Shown: one piece after another, positions 52,654 through 60,173 of the stretch
How the letters are laid out: each line of letters begins with the position of its first letter
How positions within the stretch are numbered: the first letter of the stretch is position 1
NCBI RefSeq assembly: GCF_034321785.1
Contig: NZ_JAXLPB010000002.1
Coordinates: 744,001-808,000, forward strand
Reading direction: 5' to 3'
From: Fulvimarina uroteuthidis
GTDB lineage: Bacteria; Pseudomonadota; Alphaproteobacteria; Rhizobiales; Rhizobiaceae
DNA: 64,000 bases
Program-made: the position numbers and the translations under genes
The notes under the pieces: model-generated
Told to the model about the DNA's origin: nothing
The model's database searches: none
The model's input: the letters and a program-made list of their open reading frames with translations, nothing else

Positions 52654-54107
52654 CGCAGCCGGTCTCCCATCAGGAATTCGAGCGCGCGATCGAGCCGGAT
52701 ATGGGGAAGCGACAGGGTAAGGCCGTCCTGCGTCCGCTCCAGCTTCGGCGGCCTGAAGCGGACGAACCGGATCGGATCGGCGCGGGTGGCATGGCCGTCC
52801 ATGTCCATGAAGAGGGATGTCGGGTCCTTCGGCAGGTCGCCGGGGAAGATCGCGGTCTCGGTGCGCCCGTCGAAGGTCTCGCCGCCGATCCGTTCGCCGG
52901 CCTGCGGCACGCCGACGATCACGGGAAGATCGTCGCCATTGTCCTCGATCCGCGCCTCGCGCGTCGCGCGCACGGCCGCCATGGCGATGACCTGGGTATC
53001 GGCGCCGGAAAAGTCGGCGCGCTTCACCGCTCCCTCGACGAGCCGGCGCACGATCGCCTCGAGGCGCCGGTGGCTTTCGCGGTGGAGATGGTCGGCTTTC
53101 GTCGCCGCCACCAGAATGCGGTCGATCCGCCGCGTCAGGAGCGAGCCGAGCCAGCTCGCCCGCCCCGGCCTGAAGCAGCGCAGGATGTCGGACAGCGCGA
53201 TTTCCAGATCCCGTACGGCTTCGGGGCCGGCATTGATCGCCTGCAGCGCGTCGACAAGCAGGATCTGCCGGTCGAGCCGGGCGAAATGATCGCGGAAAAA
53301 GGGTTTGACCACGATGGTCTTGTAGGCCTCGTAGCGCCGGTCGAGCACGGCGCCGAGCGAGTTCTTCGCGTAGGGTCCGTCCGTTGCGGGCGGCAGCGGC
53401 GCGAAGGTGAGGGCGGGCGAGCCTTCAAGATCCCCCGGCATCAGGAACCGTCCGGGGGGAAGCGTCGAGAGCGCGGTGTTGTCGGCACGGGCGGCCGTCA
53501 GATAGGCCGAGAAGGCGCGGCTGAGCTTCTGGGCCGTCGGCTCGTCCATGGCCGCGTTCGGGTCGATCTCGCCGAGAAGCTGCAGGAACGGGCCGGCGAT
53601 CGCCTCGCGTCCGGGAAGCTTCGCGCGCTGGATCGATTCGGCGGAAAACGCGGCGAAATCCTTGCCGATCAACGGCAGGTCGAGCAGCCATTCGCCCGGA
53701 TAGTCGACAATATCGATCGACAGCCTGCCGCGCGAGAACATGCGCGACCAGCCGGAGGCCGATTCGAACTCGACGGTGAGGCGAAGCTCGGAGATCGCGC
53801 GGGTGGAGTTGGGCCAGTCGCGCTCGTCGAGAAGCCGGGCGATATGGTCCTCGTACTGGAAGCGCGGCACCGCATCGTCCGGCTGTTCCTCCAGATAGGT
53901 GCGCGCGATGCGCCCGCTCGCCTGGGGCGAGAACAGGGGCAGCCGCCCGGCATGCAGGAGATTGTGGACGAGGGCGGAGATGAACACCGTCTTTCCGGCC
54001 CGCGACAGGCCGGTGACGCCGAGCCGAAGCGTCGGGTTGAACAAGTCGGATGTCCTGTCGGCGAGGTTGTCGAACGCGATACGCGCCTCGTCGGCGAATG
54101 AAGTCAT
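52650..54107 (-). CDS. ycjX: YcjX family GTP-binding protein (DUF463)
   Basis: A 485-residue P-loop protein. Walker A is GVTGLSRAGKTVFISALVHN near residue 32. The family block RLSIDIVDYPGEWLLDLPLI contains the G3-like D-Y-P-G-E-W, and ILVAATKADHLHRESHRRLE provides the T-K-A-D specificity motif. It works with the YcjF membrane partner encoded immediately downstream; structural relatives resemble G-proteins of stress responses. It is the upstream gene of the two-gene operon. Confidence 0.93.
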   Translation of the reverse strand: MTSFADEARIAFDNLADRTSDLFNPTLRLGVTGLSRAGKTVFISALVHNLLHAGRLPLFSPQASGRIARTYLEEQPDDAVPRFQYEDHIARLLDERDWPNSTRAISELRLTVEFESASGWSRMFSRGRLSIDIVDYPGEWLLDLPLIGKDFAAFSAESIQRAKLPGREAIAGPFLQLLGEIDPNAAMDEPTAQKLSRAFSAYLTAARADNTALSTLPPGRFLMPGDLEGSPALTFAPLPPATDGPYAKNSLGAVLDRRYEAYKTIVVKPFFRDHFARLDRQILLVDALQAINAGPEAVRDLEIALSDILRCFRPGRASWLGSLLTRRIDRILVAATKADHLHRESHRRLEAIVRRLVEGAVKRADFSGADTQVIAMAAVRATREARIEDNGDDLPVIVGVPQAGERIGGETFDGRTETAIFPGDLPKDPTSLFMDMDGHATRADPIRFVRFRPPKLERTQDGLTLSLPHIRLDRALEFLMGDRLR

Positions 54108-54223
54108 GCAGCGCTGCCCCTCGCAAATGGTCTGCTTCCGGTCGAAGCCTCATATAGGGGCCGACACCCGAGGCTGCGACGCGAGCGGCGTCGAGCGGGC
54201 GGCAATGGACGAGATCGGCCGGC

Positions 54224-54742
54224 TCAGGCCATTTCGTGGGGAAGCAGGATGCGCTCCATCGTGCCGCCGCCGTCCGCCATGGCCTTGAAGCCCTGCGCGC
54301 ACGAAAACTCGATGAAACCGCAGGTCGGAAGTCCTTCGCGCAGCTTGGCGTAGGCCTTGCTGTCCTGCGGGACGAGGGAAAGGGCGAAATCCTCGATCAT
54401 CGGATTGTGACCGATGACGAGAACGGTCCGGGCGTCCGGATCGGCGCACATGGCCGCGATGTAGGCCTCCGGGCCCAGTCCGTACAGATCGTCCGACAGT
54501 TCGGTTCTCGCGATGGCCTTGAAGGCGGGCTTGACGAGATCGAAGGTCTCGCGCGCCCGTGAGGCGGTCGAGCAGTGCGCGCAGTCGATCTCGATGGCTT
54601 CGGCCTCGATCGCGTCCGCAAGCCGCGCCGCTTCCTCGCGGCCCCGATCGTCGAGGTTGCGCTGATGGTCGCGTTGACCCGGCAGCGCCCAGGACGAGTG
54701 GGCGTGCCTCAGGATGAAAAGTCGGTGCGGCGTCGATACCAT
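54224..54742 (-). CDS. Histidine phosphatase family protein, SixA-like
   Basis: A 172-residue phosphohistidine phosphatase-type protein. The catalytic RHG-like motif is RHAHSSW (in LFILRHAHSSWALPGQRDHQ), followed by RNLDDRGREEAARLADAI. The second His is in VLVIGHNPMIEDFALSL. The RHAxS form and size fit SixA, which removes phosphate from histidine phosphotransfer domains. ATG 54742 is chosen so that the RHA motif is close to the N-terminus. The cognate phosphorelay is not in the window. Confidence 0.9.
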   Translation of the reverse strand: MVSTPHRLFILRHAHSSWALPGQRDHQRNLDDRGREEAARLADAIEAEAIEIDCAHCSTASRARETFDLVKPAFKAIARTELSDDLYGLGPEAYIAAMCADPDARTVLVIGHNPMIEDFALSLVPQDSKAYAKLREGLPTCGFIEFSCAQGFKAMADGGGTMERILLPHEMA

Positions 54743-54934
54743 CCGACTGGAATAAGCCGAACCGGGCCGCACGGCAATCCATGCCGCAAGGCTCTTCGGG
54801 ATCGCGTCTGCCGGATCGCGGAGGAGGACCCGGGCATGCCGTCAAAACGTCTTGGTTTCCGGGCAATTTGACGGGACAGGGCATGGCCGGGGCCATGCCG
54901 TGCGAAACCAGAATGACGACCGGAGACGACTGAC

Positions 54935-55720
54935 ATGGCCTTTGATACACGCAATGGGCGGCTCGACCTGACATGCCTCGCGCTCGCGCTGGCGCTCGCG
55001 GTGCCGAGCGTCCTCGCGGTGCGCCCGGCGAGCGCGCAGGGGACTGCCGAAGCGGCGAGCGGCACGCCGGCGCGGGCGACGGTCGCGGTGTCGGGTTACG
55101 GAGAGGCGAGCGCCGCGCCCGACCAGGCTTCGCTGACCTTTTCCGTCGTCCATCAGGCCGAAACCGCCAAGGGCGCGGTCGATGCGGGCAGCGCCGCGAT
55201 GAGCGGGATCATCGCCGGCATGCGCGAGCTCGGGGCCGAGGACCGCGATCTCCAGACGGCGAACTTCCAGATCTTCCCGCAATACGGCCAGGCCGACGCG
55301 ACGCGTCCGGGGCCCGAACAGACCAACGAGATCGTCGGCTACGAGGCGCGCAACACATTGTCGGTGACGGTGCGCAGGATCGAGGAGGTCGGCGCCTATC
55401 TCGACAAGGCGATCGATCTCGGCGTCAATCAGGGCGGCGATGTCCGCTTCGAGATCGAGGACGACAGTGCGCTGCTTGCCGAGGCGAGGCGCGCGGCGAT
55501 CGAGGATGCAAAAGCCAAGGCGCGCCTTTATGCCGAGGCGGCCGGCGTGTCGCTCGGCCAGGTGATGGCGATCGCCGAACCCTCGGTGACCACCGCGCCC
55601 CAGCCCGAAATGATGAAGATGCGGATGGCCGCCGACAGCGGCGGATCGGGCGTGCCGATCGAGGCGGGAGAGCTGACGCGCTCGGCCTCGATCGAAATGG
55701 TGTTCGCGATCACGCGGTAG
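54935..55720 (+). CDS. SIMPL domain (DUF541) periplasmic protein
   Basis: A 261-residue exported protein: signal peptide LTCLALALALAVPSVLAVRP to ASAQ (cleavage about 36). The SIMPL domain has ATVAVSGYGEASAAPDQASL, TANFQIFPQYG, IVGYEARNTLSVTVRRIEEV and AIEDAKAKARLYAEAAGVSL. BP26/OMP28 of Brucella belongs to this family and forms oligomeric channels or shells; the role is not settled. A GGAG lies nine bases before the ATG. It converges with a small basic protein gene. Confidence 0.92.
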   Translation: MAFDTRNGRLDLTCLALALALAVPSVLAVRPASAQGTAEAASGTPARATVAVSGYGEASAAPDQASLTFSVVHQAETAKGAVDAGSAAMSGIIAGMRELGAEDRDLQTANFQIFPQYGQADATRPGPEQTNEIVGYEARNTLSVTVRRIEEVGAYLDKAIDLGVNQGGDVRFEIEDDSALLAEARRAAIEDAKAKARLYAEAAGVSLGQVMAIAEPSVTTAPQPEMMKMRMAADSGGSGVPIEAGELTRSASIEMVFAITR

Positions 55721-55737
55721 GTTCGCGGGCCGATGCC

Positions 55738-56124
55738 TTACCGGCCGCGAATGCCGGCGACCGGGCAGTTGTGCCGGTTGGCGAACCGGATGATCGCGCG
55801 GTCGCCGTTCAGTCGACCGGCGACCGCGACGGCCCGCGGGTTGGCGCGAACGACGCGGGCATGGCGCATGCCGATGCGGCTGGCCTTGTGGACGGCGCGG
55901 CGCAGATCGCATCCGTAGGCGGCATGGCCACGCCCGCGGACATCGCGGCCGTAGCCCCGGCCGTGACCCCGTCCACGGTCGCGATAGTCGATCGCGACGG
56001 GGCCGTTTCCGATGGTGACGCCGACGCTGAAACCGTTGGCGGCGGCAGGTGCCGCGGCAGCGCCGATGGCGCCGAGCGAGACGGCGGCGGCAAGGCAGGC
56101 ATTGCGGATGAGCTTGACGAACAT
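55738..56124 (-). CDS. Small secreted basic Gly/Arg-rich protein
   Basis: A 128-residue protein. Signal peptide about 1-29 (MFVKLIRNACLAAAVSLGAI to AAAN), then GFSVGVTIGNGPVAIDYRDR and a Gly/Arg/His-rich stretch (GRGHGRGYGRDVRGRGHAAY). The C-terminus has CDLRRAVHKASRIGMRHARV and HNCPVAG. Two Cys may bond. Function unknown; resembles small cationic periplasmic proteins of rhizobia. AAGGATC before ATG 56124 supports the start. Confidence 0.75.
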   Translation of the reverse strand: MFVKLIRNACLAAAVSLGAIGAAAAPAAANGFSVGVTIGNGPVAIDYRDRGRGHGRGYGRDVRGRGHAAYGCDLRRAVHKASRIGMRHARVVRANPRAVAVAGRLNGDRAIIRFANRHNCPVAGIRGR

Positions 56125-56428
56125 GGCGAAGATCCTTTGCACGGGGGTGTCGATGGATCGGAGCTTCGCATGGCCGGTCTGAACCGGGCCGGAGCCGCAC
56201 GTTCATATGCAATTCAGGCGGAGGATCAGCCCTTTCGACCTTCGCCATCGCATCGGGTTCCGCCGCCGGGCGGCGGACGATTTGCGCAATCTCGCCGAAA
56301 GGAGTGGAACCTGCGCCGCCACCGCAGGTTGGGCCTCGAAGAGATTATCGGCAAAAGCCCCGTTCCCGCGTCCGCCCCCCGGCGTTCACCGAGCGCCGGG
56401 GCACGACGGGAAGAGGGACATCCACCAC
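56125..56428. other. Divergent intergenic region before the BrkB-family gene
   Basis: 304 bp with no gene seen. It contains GGGAAGAGGGA just before ATG 56429 and a short CCGCCGGGCGGCGG palindrome near 56263. Promoters for both neighbours are expected here. Confidence 0.5.
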
Positions 56429-57394
56429 ATGAGCAGACCGGCGACCAGCGCGGGGCGGCACGCCCACTCACCGTCCGACATGCCGGCAAAGGGCTGGAAG
56501 GCCGTGCTGATGCGGGTTAAGGACCGTTTCGAGGAGCACCGCGTCACCCTCGTGGCCGCCGGCATCACCTTCTACATTCTCCTCGCCCTGTTTCCCGCCA
56601 TCGCCTCGCTCGTGGCGGTCTACGGGCTCGTCGCCGATCCGGAGACGATCCGGTCCCAGCTGGCGACCCTTCAGGGGATCGTGCCGGCCAGCGTGCTCGA
56701 CATCGTCCGCTCGCAGGTCGAGCGGCTCGCCAGCCAGTCGAGTTCGTCCCTGTCGCTCGCGTTCGCCGGGTCCCTGTTCTTGTCGCTCTATTCCTCGACC
56801 AAGGGCGTCAAGGCGCTCTTCAAGGCGATGAACATCGCCTACGAGGAAAAGGACGAGCGCAGCTTCATCAGGAAGAACGTCCTGTCGCTGGTCTTCGTGA
56901 TCGCCAGCATCGTGCTCGTCGTCCTGGCGCTCCTCACCATCGTCGTCATTCCCTCGGTGATCTCGTTCCTGCCGATCCCGGCGGATCTCGCCTGGATCGT
57001 CACGGTCGTGCCGCCGATCGTTCTGGCGGCGATCGCGGTCGCGTGGGTCGCAGGTCTCTTTCGCCTCGGTCCCGATCGCCGGTCCGCGACGCTCAAATGG
57101 CTGACGCCGGGCGCCCTCTTCACGATCGTCGGCTGGGTGCTCGCCTCGGCCGCGTTCAGCTTCTATGCCGCGAACGTGAAGAACTTCGACGCCGCCTACG
57201 GCTCCATGGCCTCGATCATCGTCTTCCTCATGTGGACCTGGATCATGATGATCGTGCTGCTGGCCGGGGCGGAGATCAATGCGCAACTCGAACACCAGAC
57301 CGGCGAGGACACGACTGTCGGCGAGGATCGTGCGCCCGGCGACCGCGACGCGACGCTCGCCGATCATATCGCGGCGCTCAAGGGGCGCGAGTGA
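56429..57394 (+). CDS. YihY/virulence factor BrkB family membrane protein
   Basis: A 321-residue inner-membrane protein with about six helices. Family landmarks are VTLVAAGITFYILLALFPAI, SLSLAFAGSLFLSLYSSTKG, VKALFKAMNIAYEEKDERSF, LKWLTPGALFTIVGWVLASA and YGSMASIIVFLMWTWIMMIV. The tail is acidic and cytoplasmic. It was once called RNase BN in error; the real function is probably transport or envelope-related and unknown. The upstream in-frame extension to 56207 is not conserved-looking. Confidence 0.93.
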   Translation: MSRPATSAGRHAHSPSDMPAKGWKAVLMRVKDRFEEHRVTLVAAGITFYILLALFPAIASLVAVYGLVADPETIRSQLATLQGIVPASVLDIVRSQVERLASQSSSSLSLAFAGSLFLSLYSSTKGVKALFKAMNIAYEEKDERSFIRKNVLSLVFVIASIVLVVLALLTIVVIPSVISFLPIPADLAWIVTVVPPIVLAAIAVAWVAGLFRLGPDRRSATLKWLTPGALFTIVGWVLASAAFSFYAANVKNFDAAYGSMASIIVFLMWTWIMMIVLLAGAEINAQLEHQTGEDTTVGEDRAPGDRDATLADHIAALKGRE

Positions 57395-57450
57395 ACGAGG
57401 TCCCGGCAATCTTGCGACGCCGCGAAGCGTTGTCTGCATGCCGGGACGAA

Positions 57451-57486
57451 GGACGCCGCCGGAAGGCGATGCTCCGGGCGGCGTCC
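57451..57486. terminator. Hairpin between converging BrkB-family and Fae-like genes
   Basis: GGACGCCGCC (57451-57460) pairs perfectly with GGCGGCGTCC (57477-57486), loop 16 nt. Located between two gene ends; no T-run, so termination strength is uncertain. Confidence 0.45.
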
Positions 57487-57508
57487 CGTCGACCAACGGT
57501 TCGACGGA

Positions 57509-58057
57509 TCAGATCTTGCCGTCGAGTCCCTGCTGATAATATTTATGGGTGATCTTGTCCTGGTTCTCCAGCAGCCAGTCGATCGAGGGCTCGTTCCGCA
57601 TCGCCTTGCGGATGGCATTGGTCATGCCTTTGCGATGGATGTCGAAGAGCGCCTTGTGATCGAGATTGTCTTCCTCGATGACGCTGGGCGCCAGCCAGAC
57701 CGAGCAGATGATCCCGAGATCGTTGACCCTGTCCTTGGGCAGCAGGCCCTCGCGCACGGCGTCGAGGACGCCGTTGGCGATGGCGAACTGCACGGTGCCC
57801 ATCAGGATGGAGGTATATTTCGGATTGTCGACGGTGACCTTGGAGACGCAGAGCGTGACGGGGCGCACCATGATGTCGGTGTTGAGAAGAGCGAAGACGC
57901 GGCTGTGGCCCTTGACCTGATCGCCGGTGAGCGTCGCGAGTGCGGTGCCGACGGGGCCGTCGAGTTCTCCGATGACCACTTCGGGTTCGGCGGCGGTGCC
58001 CGGAGGACCTCCGGCGACGAGGGCTTCACCGGTGCGCATGACGATACGATCGGACAT
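57509..58057 (-). CDS. Formaldehyde-activating enzyme (Fae) family protein
   Basis: A 182-residue protein of the Fae fold; true Fae joins formaldehyde to tetrahydromethanopterin. Aligning by eye: TGEALVAGG (9-17) with family GEALVGDG, then VVIGELDGPVGTALA, VRPVTLCVSKVTVDN (family NTLMFNKVTI), and AIANGVLDAVREGLLPKDRV with NDLGIICSVWLAP. The catalytic His that normally follows GEALVGDGNEVA is here replaced: the equivalent segment reads TAAEPEVVIG, with Glu24 at that place. It may therefore be a Fae-like paralogue with a different role. It is last in a minus-strand run, 82 bp after the GNAT gene. Confidence 0.85.
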   Translation of the reverse strand: MSDRIVMRTGEALVAGGPPGTAAEPEVVIGELDGPVGTALATLTGDQVKGHSRVFALLNTDIMVRPVTLCVSKVTVDNPKYTSILMGTVQFAIANGVLDAVREGLLPKDRVNDLGIICSVWLAPSVIEEDNLDHKALFDIHRKGMTNAIRKAMRNEPSIDWLLENQDKITHKYYQQGLDGKI

Positions 58058-58139
58058 GAAATCTCCAAAACCTGTTTCGATTGGTGCCTCGGTCCGCCTA
58101 ACAGATCGGCGGGCGCTGCGGCAACCGGGCCGCGTCCGG

Positions 58140-58634
58140 TCACAGCTCCCGCCACATGACGCAGGCGTCCACCAGGCCCTCGCGCGGATGATCGAAGGCG
58201 TTCGGCAGGCGCGTCAGCGTCCTGAAGCCTAGGCTCTCCCACAGATGGATCGCGCCGAGATTGGTGGCGACGACGAAATTGTACTGCATCGCCCTGAAAC
58301 CGCGTGCCTTCGCCTCGGCGAGCGAGTGCCGCGCCATGGCGCGGGCGATGCCGCGCCCGCGCGCCGCCTGCGAGACGGCATAGCCGCAATTGGCGATGTG
58401 CGAGCCGCCGCCGGCCTGGTTGCGCTTCAGGTAGTAGGTTCCGACGATCGCGCCGGCCAGTTCGGCGACGAAGGTCGAACGATCCCCGCCGAGCCAGTAG
58501 GCGAGGGCGTCCGTCTTCCCGATGTCCCGGTCGAGGGCGTAGGTCTCACCGTCACGCAGGATCGGCCCGATGATCGACCAGACGGCCTCGCGGTCCCCTG
58601 CCGTTGCAGGTCGCATGACGGGTGTTTCAGTCAT
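58140..58634 (-). CDS. GNAT family N-acetyltransferase
   Basis: A 164-residue acetyltransferase. Motif A is NCGYAVSQAARGRGIARAMA (R-G-R-G-I-A), preceded by GTYYLKRNQAGGGSHIA. The region MQYNFVVATNLGAIHLWESL followed by GFRTLTRLP matches a branch that acetylates small molecules such as amino acids or polyamines. It is 19 bp downstream of gpmA on the same strand, so likely co-transcribed; the substrate is unknown. Confidence 0.92.
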   Translation of the reverse strand: MTETPVMRPATAGDREAVWSIIGPILRDGETYALDRDIGKTDALAYWLGGDRSTFVAELAGAIVGTYYLKRNQAGGGSHIANCGYAVSQAARGRGIARAMARHSLAEAKARGFRAMQYNFVVATNLGAIHLWESLGFRTLTRLPNAFDHPREGLVDACVMWREL

Positions 58635-58653
58635 GTGGGGATGATCCGAGGCG

Positions 58654-59274
58654 TCAGGCCTTGAGAACCGTCTTGTCGCCGATCGTGGAATCGGGATTGA
58701 TCCTGTAGACGATCGGCACGCCGGTCGCGATCTCGTAACCGAGGATCTCCTCCGGCGTCATGCCTTCCAGCGCCATCACCATGGCGCGCAGCGTGTTGCC
58801 GTGGGCCGAGACGATCACGGTCTCGCCGCGCAGGACGTGCGGCTGGATCGTGTGATAATAATAGGGCCAGACCCGCGCGCCGGTGTCCTTCAGGCTTTCG
58901 CCATTGGGCGGCGGCACGTCGTAGGAGCGGCGCCACTGGTGCACCTGCTCCTCGCCCCAGTTCTTCTTCGCCTCGTCCTTGTCGAGGCCGGCCAGATCGC
59001 CGTAGGCGCGCTCGTTGAGGGCGATGTTCTCGGTCACGGGCAGATCGCTCTGGCCGATTTCCGCAAGCATCAGCGTCATGGTGCGCTGGGCCCGCACGAG
59101 CAGCGAGGTGAAACCGATGTCGAAGCGATGGCCCGCCGCCTTGAGGCGCTGGCCGGCGGCCTTTGCTTCCGAGACGCCGAGTTCGGTGAGGTCGGGGTCC
59201 TTCCAGCCGGTGAAGAGGTTGCGCTTGTTCCATTCGCTCTGCCCGTGACGGACGAGGACCAGGGTGCCGGACAT
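58654..59274 (-). CDS. gpmA: 2,3-bisphosphoglycerate-dependent phosphoglycerate mutase
   Basis: Interconverts 3- and 2-phosphoglycerate in glycolysis, one step before enolase. The 206-residue dPGM has the catalytic RHG in LVLVRHGQSEWNKRNLFTGW followed by KDPDLTELG. YGDLAGLDKDEAKKNWGEEQ and the second His in VIVSAHGNTLRAMVMALEGM are also present. The shorter length compared with E. coli (250) is typical of alphaproteobacteria. It lies 41 bp after dapB, the customary rhizobial order. Confidence 0.96.
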   Translation of the reverse strand: MSGTLVLVRHGQSEWNKRNLFTGWKDPDLTELGVSEAKAAGQRLKAAGHRFDIGFTSLLVRAQRTMTLMLAEIGQSDLPVTENIALNERAYGDLAGLDKDEAKKNWGEEQVHQWRRSYDVPPPNGESLKDTGARVWPYYYHTIQPHVLRGETVIVSAHGNTLRAMVMALEGMTPEEILGYEIATGVPIVYRINPDSTIGDKTVLKA

Positions 59275-59315
59275 TGTGATGGGATCCTTCTTGGATGAAG
59301 CGGGGATAGGAAAGA

Positions 59316-60131
59316 CTAGCCGGTGAGGCCCAGAACGTCGCGCATGGAGTAGAGGCCCGCGGAACGGCCCTTCGTCCAGAGCGCCGCCGAGACCGCGCCG
59401 CGCGCGAAGATGGCCCGGTCGCCCGCCTTGTGGGAGATCTCGATCCGTTCGCCCTCGCCCGCGAGGATCACGGCGTGCTCGCCGACGACGGAGCCCCCGC
59501 GCAGCGTCGCGAAGCCGATCGATCCGGTCTGCCGCGGCCCGGTCTGTCCGTCGCGCACGCGCACGGCGTGTTCGTCGAGACCGATGCCCCGTCCCTTCGC
59601 GGCGGCCTCGCCCAACAGCAGCGCGGTGCCGGAGGGCGCGTCGACCTTGTGCCGGTGGTGCATCTCGAGAATCTCGATGTCGAAGAGGTTGGCCGGAAGC
59701 GCGCGTGCCGCCTGTTCGACGAGGCCGGCGATGAGATTGACGCCGAGGCTCATATTGCCGGACTTGACGATCGCGGTCCTGCGGGCGGCGTCCGCGATCC
59801 GCGTCTCGTGTTCGACCTGGAAGCCCGTCGTGCCGATCACGTGGGCGCAGCCGGCCAGCGCCGCGGCGTCCGCCAGCATGGCGCTGGCGTCGGGCGCGGA
59901 AAAGTCGATGACGGCATCGGCGCCCGAAAGCGCGCCCGCAATGTCCGAGGTGACGCGCACGCCCTGCTTGCGGATGCCGGCAAGGCTTCCGGCATCCTCT
60001 CCGAGGGCAGCCGAGCTTGCGGGCTCCAGGGCCGCGACGAGCTTCGCGCCGGCGGTCTCGGCGACGATCTCGATGATCGTTCGGCCCATCCGTCCGGCTG
60101 CGCCGAAGACAACAATACGTGTTTCGCTCAT
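59316..60131 (-). CDS. dapB: 4-hydroxy-tetrahydrodipicolinate reductase
   Basis: NAD(P)H-dependent step of the lysine/diaminopimelate pathway. The 271 residues include the dinucleotide motif VFGAAGRMGRTIIEIV, VIDFSAPDASAML, HVIGTTGF, and the signature EILEMHHRHKVDAPSGTALL with the catalytic His-His and substrate-binding K-x-D-A-P-S-G-T. All are intact. It lies between the ABC exporter gene and gpmA with short gaps (42 and 41 bp), suggesting an operon. Confidence 0.97.
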   Translation of the reverse strand: MSETRIVVFGAAGRMGRTIIEIVAETAGAKLVAALEPASSAALGEDAGSLAGIRKQGVRVTSDIAGALSGADAVIDFSAPDASAMLADAAALAGCAHVIGTTGFQVEHETRIADAARRTAIVKSGNMSLGVNLIAGLVEQAARALPANLFDIEILEMHHRHKVDAPSGTALLLGEAAAKGRGIGLDEHAVRVRDGQTGPRQTGSIGFATLRGGSVVGEHAVILAGEGERIEISHKAGDRAIFARGAVSAALWTKGRSAGLYSMRDVLGLTG

Positions 60132-60173
60132 CGTTTCATGCCTTCGAGCCGGATGGGGGCCTGAAGCCGGCGG

